DNA of 12,414 nt from Oribacterium sp. UBA3737 (lineage in GTDB: Bacteria > Bacillota_A > Clostridia > Lachnospirales > Lachnospiraceae): the NCBI GenBank assembly GCA_002371295.1, contig DFGZ01000064.1, positions 751-13,164 of the forward strand, written 5' to 3'. The position numbers were made by a program, and so were the translations under genes. The notes beneath the pieces are model-generated. The model was given only the letters and a program-made list of their open reading frames with translations, had not been told where the DNA came from and did not search any database. Shown piece after piece: positions 6,059 through 12,414 of this stretch. Position 1 is the first letter of the stretch, and each line of letters starts with the position of its first letter.

Positions 6059-7096
6059 TCAGCCTACAGCCGGTGCCTCAGGTGCTTCGCTGATTCCTGT
6101 TCTGTCTCCAAGGCTTATCTTCCAAAGATCCTTCCAGAGACCTTCCTCCTCGATCTTCTTTAAGAAGTTGTTCACGAACAGAACTCCGTCAGAATCCTTA
6201 GGAAGTCCGATACCGTAATTATCTTCAGGTCCGAAAACATCGCCTGCGATCTGGTACTTGCCGGGTTCTTTTACGAGGGCATTGAGCATAAGAGTATAGT
6301 CTGTTACATAGGCATCTACTCTTCCCTGCTCCAGTGCTGTACGAGCTTCGATATCGGAAGAGAACTCCTCAACTGTAGCCTCAGGTGCGTACTCCTCAAG
6401 AATTGAAGGACCTGTTGAACCTGCCTGAGTGGCAACAACTTTTCCGGACAGACTCTCAACCCCTGTGATGTCAGCATTACCGGCCTTTACAAGTACAGCC
6501 TGTCTTGAAGTGTAGTAAGGTCCTGCAAATGAGATAAGCTCTTTACGCTTGTCTGTGATCGAATATGTTGCAAATACAGCATTTACCTGACCTGTTGTAA
6601 GAACTGATTCACGTGTGCTTGAGTCAACCTGAACGACTTCGAACTTTGACTCATCTCCGAGGATGTATCTTGTAAGAAGCTGATACAGACCTGCATCGAA
6701 TCCGCGGATTCCGTTATCTGTCTCATCAAGCTGGCTGAAAAGCTGTGATGTACGTGTTCCGCCGACCTTAAGAACACCGGCTTCCTTTACTGCCGAAGCC
6801 CATTCTGAAGCAGCAATCTCCTCATCATCTGCCACAGGCCCCTTTGTGAGGAGTTCATCAAAAGCTGCCTTGTCGATAGGGGCTGCCTGAGGCTCTGTCA
6901 CTTCCTGAGCTTTTGATTCCTGTGCCTGAGCTGTTTCCTTTGCAGCATCTGTTACAGCTTCTGTTGCTGCCTCGGTTGCAGCTTTAGCTGCAGTTTCTGT
7001 AGCAGCTGTTGTACCTGAACTTCCGCACGCTGTTGAAACCGCCATAGATGCTGATACCAGAAGGCATGCTGTCAATCTCTTGAAATTCTTCTTCAT
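6059..7096 (-). CDS. Amino-acid ABC transporter substrate-binding lipoprotein, glutamate-type
   Basis: The 345-residue precursor starts with MKKNFKRLTACLLV and has a lipobox ending at Cys24 (STAC), so the mature protein should be lipid-anchored outside the membrane. Residues 25-75 form a low-complexity Ala/Thr/Glu/Gln linker, common in Clostridia. From about residue 105 the solute-binding fold (SBP family 3) follows: GVLKVGG, GFDAGLYQLL, TYSITDKRKELISFAGPYY (178-196, with the ligand-binding Arg184), GKVVATQAGSTGP (219-231) and DAYVTDYTLM. The ITD.R...FAGPYY signature is typical of glutamate/aspartate/glutamine binders. GGAGGAG lies seven bases before ATG 7096; the in-frame ATG at 7111 overlaps that Shine-Dalgarno and is unlikely. 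It is the first gene of the transporter operon and is divergent from lysR. Confidence 0.93.
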   Translation of the reverse strand: MKKNFKRLTACLLVSASMAVSTACGSSGTTAATETAAKAATEAATEAVTDAAKETAQAQESKAQEVTEPQAAPIDKAAFDELLTKGPVADDEEIAASEWASAVKEAGVLKVGGTRTSQLFSQLDETDNGIRGFDAGLYQLLTRYILGDESKFEVVQVDSSTRESVLTTGQVNAVFATYSITDKRKELISFAGPYYTSRQAVLVKAGNADITGVESLSGKVVATQAGSTGPSILEEYAPEATVEEFSSDIEARTALEQGRVDAYVTDYTLMLNALVKEPGKYQIAGDVFGPEDNYGIGLPKDSDGVLFVNNFLKKIEEEGLWKDLWKISLGDRTGISEAPEAPAVG

Positions 7097-7278
7097 AATC
7101 GTCTCCTCCATTTATTCATCCCGTGAGGATGTGTCATTCGATTTACACATTTTACCAGCTGCTTCAGAATCCCGGGTAATACATATTTTTAATCTTTAGA
7201 TATAACTTAAATTTATTGCAAAGCAAACAAACCCTTGTCAGAAATCATAGCACGTTATTCAGGGTTCTTCTGATATAG

Positions 7279-7294
7279 TGATGAGCTTTCATCA
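7279..7294. promoter_or_regulatory. Candidate LysR-type operator in the divergent promoter region
   Basis: TGATGA-GCTT-TCATCA is a 16-bp dyad containing the T-N11-A pattern usual for LysR-family sites (T7282 and A7294). It lies about 45-60 bases upstream of the likely lysR start and between the divergent genes. Binding by the adjacent regulator is an inference. Confidence 0.35.
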
Positions 7295-7302
7295 GCACCT
7301 AT

Positions 7303-7330
7303 GGTAAAATCTTTTTTTTACCTGTATAAT
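7303..7330 (+). promoter_or_regulatory. lysR promoter with overlapping inverted repeat
   Basis: TATAAT at 7325-7330 is a perfect -10 box and would start transcription near 7337, giving a leader of about 26 bases. There is no good -35. Instead GGTAAAA (7303-7309) and TTTTACC (7316-7322) form a 7+7 inverted repeat where it should be, which suggests regulated or autoregulated expression. Confidence 0.5.
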
Positions 7331-7362
7331 AAACGGACTTGAATGACAGAACGGAGTTTATT

Positions 7363-8247
7363 ATGGAAATAAGACAGCTTATCACATTCCAAAAGGTAGC
7401 TGAGCTTGAGAGCTTTTCCAGGGCAGGTCATGAGCTTGGGTATTCTCAGTCAACAGTGACTGTACAGATAAAAGCCCTGGAAAATGAGCTCGGAACTTTG
7501 CTGTTTGACAGATTCGGAAAAAATGTAAAGATCACAGCGGACGGGAAGCTTCTTTTAAAATATGTAGAAAACATAATGAATCAGATAAATTCCCTGAAGG
7601 GTACTCTCGGCAATGAATCTGCCAGAACTCATACACTTCATATCGGGACGCTGGATTCACTATGTATGTTCACACTTACAGAAATTCTGAAGCTTTTAAG
7701 AGAGCATCACCCGGAATACCATATCAAGATAACCAGAGGTTCACCTTCTGAGCTCACAGAAATGATGGAAAAGAACGAAGTTGACATCATATATATTCTG
7801 GATGCTCTGTATTACAATGTTCACTGGAAAAGAGTCATCGAGAAAAAGGAACCCTGCATCTTTGTCTGCGGACCTCAGAATCCAATATTAAAAAAGGATG
7901 ATATCAGGCTTAGTGAACTTGTGAAGGAACCTTTTTACCTTACTGAGGCTGATGATAACTATCAGTTTGCCCTGGCACAGTATCTGGCTTTTCAAAATCT
8001 TTCCATTGACCCTGTCCTTGAAGTAGGAAGTACAGAGGTCATATCAAAGATGATACATGAGACCGGCGGCTGTTCATTTTTGCCATACTTCGCCATAAAA
8101 GAACATCTGGAGAGCAATTATCTTTCCCGGATTCCCGTAAAAAATTTTCATATAGACATGTTTCATCAGGTCATATATATGGAAAACAAGTGGGTGACCG
8201 GAGAAATGCTTGAATTCATACGAATCGCAAAAGCGACTTTGCTGTAA
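7363..8247 (+). CDS. LysR-family transcriptional regulator
   Basis: The 294-residue protein has the LysR winged helix-turn-helix at residues 1-60 (MEIRQLITFQKVAELESFSR, then AGHELGYSQSTVTVQIKALE, then LGTLLFDRFGK). A linker helix and a periplasmic-binding-protein-like effector domain follow from about residue 90 (THTLHIGTLDS to the C-terminus). ACGGAG at 7351-7356 is six bases before ATG 7363; an in-frame TTG at 7339 exists but lacks a ribosome binding site and adds residues not typical of the family. It is divergent from the glutamate-type binding-protein gene, the classical layout for a LysR regulator controlling its neighbour with a small-molecule inducer. The inducer is unknown; the imported amino acid is the natural guess. 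Confidence 0.92.
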   Translation: MEIRQLITFQKVAELESFSRAGHELGYSQSTVTVQIKALENELGTLLFDRFGKNVKITADGKLLLKYVENIMNQINSLKGTLGNESARTHTLHIGTLDSLCMFTLTEILKLLREHHPEYHIKITRGSPSELTEMMEKNEVDIIYILDALYYNVHWKRVIEKKEPCIFVCGPQNPILKKDDIRLSELVKEPFYLTEADDNYQFALAQYLAFQNLSIDPVLEVGSTEVISKMIHETGGCSFLPYFAIKEHLESNYLSRIPVKNFHIDMFHQVIYMENKWVTGEMLEFIRIAKATLL

Positions 8248-8308
8248 AAAAAGGTCCCCCAACCGAAGGTACGTATATGTACCCTGGTGGGGGGACTGTT
8301 CTGTTTTT
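8246..8308. terminator. Bidirectional terminator between lysR and the VOC gene
   Basis: GTCCCCCAACC (8254-8264) pairs with GGTGGGGGGAC (8286-8296) with one mismatch, and an inner stem GGTAC...GTACC (8268-8283) extends the hairpin. On the plus strand TTTTT follows at 8304-8308. On the minus strand the run of seven A at 8246-8252 reads as a T-run. It therefore ends both convergent genes, and it begins at the lysR stop codon. Confidence 0.9.
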
Positions 8309-8329
8309 AAGGGAAAAAAATATATATAC

Positions 8330-8704
8330 TTAGTTTTTGATATGCTGTATCAGGTTAACTGCAATTCCTGATTGGGATATCATTATCGCAGACTTCGAAC
8401 TCTTCATATCCACAGTCTTATCTCCGTAGAAATTTTTGAATCCATGGTCTGTAAGCAGTTTGTAAGCCTCATCAAAATCATCAACATTCATGCGGATGGC
8501 AGTGACGTCCTTAGGGAGCTTCATGTCCGGAACAGAAATGTCAAGATAAAATCCGTTTGCATCCTTCATCCTGATACCTTCAACATTCAGATCACCTATT
8601 CCCTGCGGATTGTGATGCTTCTCAAATCCCAAAGCCTCAAATACTTTTACTATGGATTCTCCGTCGTTGGTAATGATCTGTGGATTAAAAGTTGTTATTT
8701 TCAT
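8330..8704 (-). CDS. VOC-superfamily (glyoxalase/dioxygenase-fold) protein
   Basis: The 124-residue cytoplasmic protein has the layout of a single-chain VOC protein with two beta-alpha-beta-beta-beta units. MKITTFNPQIITND and VFEALGFEKHHN form the first unit; GFYLDISVPD, AIRMNVDDFDEAYKLLTDHGFKNF and the closing SGIAVNLIQHIKN form the second. The family covers glyoxalases, resistance proteins and ring-cleaving dioxygenases; I see no clear set of metal ligands, so catalysis is uncertain. ATG 8704 is preferred because AAAGGGG lies about seven bases upstream; the ATG at 8710 is too close to it. It follows the HAD gene by 119 bases on the same strand, and its 3' end faces lysR across a shared terminator. 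Confidence 0.8.
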   Translation of the reverse strand: MKITTFNPQIITNDGESIVKVFEALGFEKHHNPQGIGDLNVEGIRMKDANGFYLDISVPDMKLPKDVTAIRMNVDDFDEAYKLLTDHGFKNFYGDKTVDMKSSKSAIMISQSGIAVNLIQHIKN

Positions 8705-8823
8705 ATACATACCCCTTTCAAGGTTCAGCAGAACTTATTTTCGGGCTTTATTTATAATGCAATTAACACTATAAAAATCAGTCCTTTTAAGGATATCGAC
8801 AGGTTTAAATATGATATAACATG

Positions 8824-9654
8824 TTATTCCATCAGATTACTTTCAAATTGACTTTTTTTCTCTTCTCCGTAGACCTCATAAGAAAGCTTCAGAAACTTAT
8901 CAAGAGCTGTTGTACGGAATTCTGCCCAGCTCTCGGCCTCATGCTTTACAAGTATGGGGTAGAACAGAACTTCATTTTCTTCTGCGGCCTTTCTGTCTCC
9001 CGGAGCGTCTCCCACCATCAGTATATGATTCTTTTCATATCCCTTTTCAGATATCATCTTAATGCAGGCGCTTTTACTGCCCACCTCCTGAGTACATATC
9101 ACATCCACCATTTCAAGAAGTCCGAATCTTTCCCATTCCTTCCTTACAGCTTCAGGATTGGCACTGGAAACTACAGCGATGTCAGCAGATTCATGGATAA
9201 GTGAAAATGCTTCCTTCACTCCTTCAAAAGGCTTTATCTCCTCCTGAGGAAGCTTTTCTATTTCTTCATTGACACTCCGGCTCCAGTTGAGAGCCTTTTC
9301 GAAAACAGGTGATGTTCCGATCTTCGACACTAAAGCGGAATTACTTAATTCAGGAGCTGTTTCACTCCATACACGCAGTTCTTCTACACCATCGATCTTC
9401 CTGTATTTCTCATTTATCTCTGAAAGAACCATGCTGAGCCCCTTGAATCTGTTGATCCCGCGGGTGATGGAATAGAGATTTATCTCATTCCATCTTTCAA
9501 GTATTTCCTGCTCCCACTCAAAAAGCTCCCATTCCTTCACCATGCAGGGTCCAAAGCATCTTATATGCTTTATATTCATGGTGTCCATGGCACAGCCATC
9601 TGAATCTATACATACGATATGATCGTGTTTTTTCTTAAAATCCAAAACAGACAT
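8824..9654 (-). CDS. HAD-superfamily hydrolase
   Basis: The 276-residue cytoplasmic protein contains the four HAD motifs. Motif I is CIDSDGCAMDT, with nucleophile Asp17 and acid/base Asp19. Motif II is VVSSANPEA, with Ser163 or Ser164. Motif III is Lys194 in GSKSACI, and motif IV is MVGDAPGDRKAA, with Asp216 and Asp220. Between motifs I and II a long helical cap (about 25-145) holds aromatic-rich segments, which points to a subgroup with a larger substrate than phosphoglycolate. Members dephosphorylate small metabolites, often sugar phosphates. AAAGGAG five bases before ATG supports the start. It lies downstream of GH3 and GUS genes but behind a strong inverted repeat, so co-transcription is uncertain. 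The substrate cannot be told. Confidence 0.87.
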   Translation of the reverse strand: MSVLDFKKKHDHIVCIDSDGCAMDTMNIKHIRCFGPCMVKEWELFEWEQEILERWNEINLYSITRGINRFKGLSMVLSEINEKYRKIDGVEELRVWSETAPELSNSALVSKIGTSPVFEKALNWSRSVNEEIEKLPQEEIKPFEGVKEAFSLIHESADIAVVSSANPEAVRKEWERFGLLEMVDVICTQEVGSKSACIKMISEKGYEKNHILMVGDAPGDRKAAEENEVLFYPILVKHEAESWAEFRTTALDKFLKLSYEVYGEEKKSQFESNLME

Positions 9655-9714
9655 TAAAACTCCTTTATCTCCATGACTGAAAACTTATTTAATTAAAATA
9701 GACCAATATATTTA

Positions 9715-9758
9715 ATCAAAGAGTGACGTACTAAAGCACATCCACGTCACTCTTTGAT
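9715..9758. repeat. Perfect 15-bp inverted repeat between GH3 and HAD genes
   Basis: ATCAAAGAGTGACGT (9715-9729) is exactly complementary to ACGTCACTCTTTGAT (9744-9758) around a 14-base loop. No T-run follows on either strand, so it is not a textbook terminator, though the stem is strong enough to block or process a transcript. It may also be a binding site for a regulator of the HAD gene. It shares the TGAC/GTCA flavour and the position behind a smaller hairpin with the two-hairpin repeats, but direct homology is not shown. Confidence 0.65.
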
Positions 9759-9768
9759 AAGTAAGTCC

Positions 9769-9790
9769 CGCACACATTTATGTATGTGGC
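9769..9790 (-). other. Imperfect hairpin downstream of the GH3 gene
   Basis: CCGCACACA, loop TTTA, TGTATGTGG form a 9-bp stem with one G-T pair and one mismatch. It begins about 26 bases after the GH3 stop codon on the minus strand. Its GCACACATT and trailing CTGCTTCAT recall the main hairpin of the repeat at 6007-6045, so it may be a decayed relative. Confidence 0.35.
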
Positions 9791-9815
9791 CCTGCTTCAT
9801 ACTATAATCCAAGTC

Positions 9816-11549
9816 TCAAAGTCTTGTATCCCATCTGTCACACCATACAAGGTCATTGTACATGCCCTTGAACTCTGATTTACCTGTAAGCTTCTCGACC
9901 AGCTTACGGATGTACTCAGGACTTGAGCCGTAAGCATTGACAAAGGTCTTCATCATTGGAACGTCATAGAGGTGATTAGTGTAGTTAAGTGAAACAGCCA
10001 CTGTCGGCACTTCCTTTACGAACCATGGAATCTCATGTGAATGGGAAACGGAATAGGTGAGCCTTGTGTTATTTTCCTTCGCATAGCCCTTCATGTCGAT
10101 GACAAAAAGCACCAGATCCGTGTTCTTCTTGAACTCTTCCCTGCTTTCATGCTCCATCATCCTGAATTTGTTGAACTTAGAGGGAGACTCCATCTCATAC
10201 TCGTAGTAGTCCTTAGGAGCATTGACCTCGAAGCCAGCCTTTTCCAGTTCCTCAACAAGAAGTTTTTTAGCCGGATCAGCCCCGTCAACTGATGAAACAG
10301 GTGCGCTTTCGATAAAATAAAGGAGAACCCGCTTCTTCTTTTCAGGGTCCACAGGCAGTATCTTCTGGGTATCCTTTACAAGGGTAATGCTTTCGTCCGC
10401 AGCCTGTTCGGCAAGCCTGTGGTGCTCTTCACAGCCTACTATTTTCAGATCTTCCCTATTCGGGAACACAAGCTCATCAAGACCGAGATGTGCCTTGAGA
10501 CCGAGTATCCTGTGAAGTGCATTGTCAAGTCTTTCCTCAGTGATGGTACCGTCCTCTATACCCTCTCTTAGGTATGCTATATCCTCTTCATGATCGTTGA
10601 AGAAAAGTATCATGTCACAGCCTGCCGCCACAACTCCCTGCACCGCATGCTTTCTGTCCGCTGCAGCTGTAAGACCTGCCATATGAGTGGCATCGGTAAC
10701 GATCAGTCCGTTAAATCCAAGCTGTCCTCTGAGAAGTCCCTGTAAAAGTTCGGGTGAAAGAGTTGCGGGTAGTATATCTTCATCCTTTATCTCCGGATTA
10801 AACTTCTTCGTATAAGCTCTTTGACAGATGTGACCGACCATGACACTTTGAAGTCCTGCATCGATGAGCTTCTTATATACTTTGCCGAAACTCCGGTCCC
10901 ACTCTTCTGTAGACAAGTCATTGCAGCCCATGACAAGATGCTGGTCTCTTTCTTCACTACCGTCTCCCGGGAAATGCTTAGCTGCACAAGCCAGACCTGC
11001 CCTGTTCATCTCTTCCATATATGCAAGGGATCTTTCTGCAACAAGCTCAGGGTCATTTCCGAAAGCTCTTGTATTTACGATGGTGTTTCTCCAGTTGGAC
11101 ACCACATCGCATACAGGTGCAAATGTCCAGTTGCAGCCCACACTTTTAGCCTCTGTGGCACCGACTCTCGCCATTGCTCTTACAGTATCGGAAGTTTTGC
11201 TAGCACCGCAGGCAGCACCTGTAGCTATAAATGTACCTTCGGATACTGCTCCGTTTCCTCCTGCTTCACAGTTTGCTGCAATAAGAACAGGAACCTTGCT
11301 GTGCGTCTGAAAATACTTGTTCTGCTCGTAGATTTCCTCAAGTGTCCCGCCTTGCCAGCGTACTCCGCCGATATGATATTTATTAACCAGCTTATCGAGG
11401 GTCTCAGGGTCTCTCTGAAGTGTAAGATTGATGAAAAGCTGTCCTATCTTTTCATCAAGAGTCATGTTCTTTATCGTATCCTCCACCCACTGGATCTTTT
11501 TGTCACTGAGGTTAAAGGGCTTTGCTTTAAGATCTACCATTTTTTTCAT
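9816..11549 (-). CDS. Glycoside hydrolase family 3 protein, NagZ-type beta-N-acetylhexosaminidase-like
   Basis: The protein has 577 residues and no signal peptide, so it acts in the cytoplasm. The N-terminal GH3 TIM barrel covers about residues 15-355. AKHFPGDGSEERDQH (190-204) carries the KHFPGDG substrate-binding motif and the Asp-x-His pair that NagZ-type enzymes use as general acid/base. IVTDATHMAG holds the likely nucleophile Asp286. Residues about 370-577 form a Rossmann-like C-terminal domain as in two-domain NagZ/Nag3 enzymes. Expected activity is release of terminal GlcNAc-like sugars, by hydrolysis or phosphorolysis; the choice is not visible. GGAG lies four bases before ATG 11549; a GTG at 11552 and an ATG at 11540 are less well placed. 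It follows the beta-glucuronidase gene after 37 bases, an operon arrangement suggesting shared conjugate breakdown. Confidence 0.88.
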   Translation of the reverse strand: MKKMVDLKAKPFNLSDKKIQWVEDTIKNMTLDEKIGQLFINLTLQRDPETLDKLVNKYHIGGVRWQGGTLEEIYEQNKYFQTHSKVPVLIAANCEAGGNGAVSEGTFIATGAACGASKTSDTVRAMARVGATEAKSVGCNWTFAPVCDVVSNWRNTIVNTRAFGNDPELVAERSLAYMEEMNRAGLACAAKHFPGDGSEERDQHLVMGCNDLSTEEWDRSFGKVYKKLIDAGLQSVMVGHICQRAYTKKFNPEIKDEDILPATLSPELLQGLLRGQLGFNGLIVTDATHMAGLTAAADRKHAVQGVVAAGCDMILFFNDHEEDIAYLREGIEDGTITEERLDNALHRILGLKAHLGLDELVFPNREDLKIVGCEEHHRLAEQAADESITLVKDTQKILPVDPEKKKRVLLYFIESAPVSSVDGADPAKKLLVEELEKAGFEVNAPKDYYEYEMESPSKFNKFRMMEHESREEFKKNTDLVLFVIDMKGYAKENNTRLTYSVSHSHEIPWFVKEVPTVAVSLNYTNHLYDVPMMKTFVNAYGSSPEYIRKLVEKLTGKSEFKGMYNDLVWCDRWDTRL

Positions 11550-11589
11550 CACACTCCGGTCTTATAACACAGAACGGAGGCTCCTTCCT

Positions 11590-12414
11590 TTATTTTGTCT
11601 TGTAATCGAAATCCGGAATCTTTGTCCATCTTTCCTTGAAGTAATGGGCTGCAAGCTTTGGCTTTCTGTCTCTTGTGAAAAGTCCCTTCTTGTTGCCCTG
11701 CACTCTCATGATGCTCTGACTTGTGGCAAAATCAGCAAAGTTCCATACCTGCTCTCCCACAACAAAGTCGAATTCATCAAACACAGCGTTGTTCATCTTG
11801 TAATACTCAAGCTGATACTCCTCTGTAAACATTACCGGTGTCGTGTCATGGAATCCCATGACCGTATCCGCTCCATACTCTGTGAACATCAGTGGCTTTC
11901 CGGTCTTCGCCCACTCTGAAAGCTCATTTCTCAATGCTTTTTCCGAGCCTTCCAGATCAGGACCGCCGAAGTACCATCCGTAATATCTGTTCAGGCAGAT
12001 AACGTCTGAGAGTTTTCCGGATATATCTTTATCAGGGCCTCCCGCAAACTGTACACTTGTGAGTGTACATGGACGCTTCTCCGGATCCAGTTCCTTCGCC
12101 AGCTTAAACAGTGGCTCAAAGTATTCATATGCCCCTTCGGAATATGAATCCGGCTCATTTGCGATATTCCACATGACAACTGAGCAGTAGTTTTTGTCTC
12201 TTTCTATGAGATCACGGATCACATCCTTGTGGTGTTCAAAGGTCTTAACCCCATGCTCTTTGTCAAAGGTTCCGACCTTCTTTCCATGAAAGTTCGCGCC
12301 GCCTCCGAAATCAAAGTTAATGCCTACCGCCGTTGTCTCATCGATGACCACCAGGCCTTCCCTGTCCGCAAGTCTCATCATTTCCTCACTGTAAGGATAA
12401 TGACTGCAGCGGAA
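11590..12414 (-). CDS. uidA: Beta-glucuronidase (GH2), 5' end cut by the window
   Basis: Only the C-terminal 274 residues are present; the frame stays open to the right edge, beginning [11 protein letters not shown]. This is the GH2 catalytic barrel, which releases glucuronic acid from beta-glucuronides. The acid/base glutamate is in WNIANEP (fragment residue 87) and the nucleophile in FTEYG (179). NKKG (241-244) is the Asn-x-Lys motif that recognises the glucuronate carboxylate and separates true GUS from beta-galactosidases. NRYYGWY and [15 protein letters not shown] also match Escherichia coli UidA, and spacing between catalytic residues agrees with my memory of that enzyme. The loop before the acid/base is similar in length to the E. 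coli loop 1, which suggests small glucuronides as substrates. It lies 37 bases upstream of the GH3 gene. Confidence 0.95.
   Translation of the reverse strand, partial: FRCSHYPYSEEMMRLADREGLVVIDETTAVGINFDFGGGANFHGKKVGTFDKEHGVKTFEHHKDVIRDLIERDKNYCSVVMWNIANEPDSYSEGAYEYFEPLFKLAKELDPEKRPCTLTSVQFAGGPDKDISGKLSDVICLNRYYGWYFGGPDLEGSEKALRNELSEWAKTGKPLMFTEYGADTVMGFHDTTPVMFTEEYQLEYYKMNNAVFDEFDFVVGEQVWNFADFATSQSIMRVQGNKKGLFTRDRKPKLAAHYFKERWTKIPDFDYKTK

Noticed and set aside
7339..7362. TTG start for the LysR regulator, eight residues upstream
   Set aside because: No Shine-Dalgarno precedes it and it lies at the likely transcription start; ATG 7363 has ACGGAG at six bases and starts with the conserved family residues.
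8372..8851. Open frame of 159 codons on the plus strand
   Set aside because: It overlaps the VOC gene antisense, lacks a ribosome binding site and gives a product without domain features.
10821..11567. Open frame of 248 codons on the plus strand
   Set aside because: It is antisense to the GH3 gene, whose conserved motifs are certain; it has no ribosome binding site and its cysteine- and serine-rich product resembles no family.
11576..11585. CGGAGGCTCC shared with 4146-4155
   Set aside because: Ten bases only, and the surrounding sequences do not match, so chance is the simpler explanation.
11428..11919. Open frame of 163 codons on the plus strand
   Set aside because: It runs antisense across the GH3 start and the GUS catalytic region and is a shadow of those genes.

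Overview
The window looks like chromosomal DNA from a Gram-positive anaerobe of the Clostridia, most likely Lachnospiraceae (Butyrivibrio, Roseburia or a relative). This rests on moderate GC, strong AGGAGG-type ribosome binding sites, a lipoprotein with a Thr/Ala/Glu-rich linker behind its lipobox, and the gene mix. The genus is inference; no rRNA or marker gene is present. Ten of the twelve genes are on the minus strand.

Left part (1-2319): a GNAT acetyltransferase on the plus strand converges with a minus-strand gene that fuses a MEMO1/LigB-like domain to an AMMECR1 domain (proteins B and A of the AmmeMemoRadiSam set). No radical SAM partner is in the window. Centre (2320-8247): a class I glutamine amidotransferase-like peptidase (C26, gamma-glutamyl hydrolase type) lies downstream of a complete polar amino-acid ABC transporter. 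The transporter is read on the minus strand as binding lipoprotein, permease, permease, ATPase, and looks like a glutamate/glutamine type. A LysR regulator is transcribed divergently from the binding protein and is the obvious candidate controller. Together these suggest import of glutamate or gamma-glutamyl compounds and their hydrolysis in the cytoplasm.

Right part (8248-12414): a bidirectional terminator separates lysR from a VOC-fold protein, a HAD-family hydrolase, a GH3 enzyme of NagZ type and, cut by the right edge, a GH2 beta-glucuronidase. The GUS gene is followed after 37 bases by the GH3 gene. The GH3 product shows no signal peptide, so these genes probably form an intracellular glucuronide/amino-sugar-conjugate degradation operon.

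The most unusual content is non-coding. A two-hairpin repeat occurs at 3045-3122 and 5972-6045, with a fragment of a third copy at 15-33. The two full copies share loop sequence but differ in the stem by paired, compensating changes, which indicates a selected or mobile structured element. A different, more GC-rich multi-hairpin block (4064-4155) sits inside the transporter operon. A perfect 15-bp inverted repeat (9715-9758) lies between the GH3 and HAD genes. In front of the C26 peptidase gene a small perfect hairpin separates the Shine-Dalgarno sequence from the likely start codon. No tRNA, rRNA, CRISPR array, transposase or phage gene was seen.
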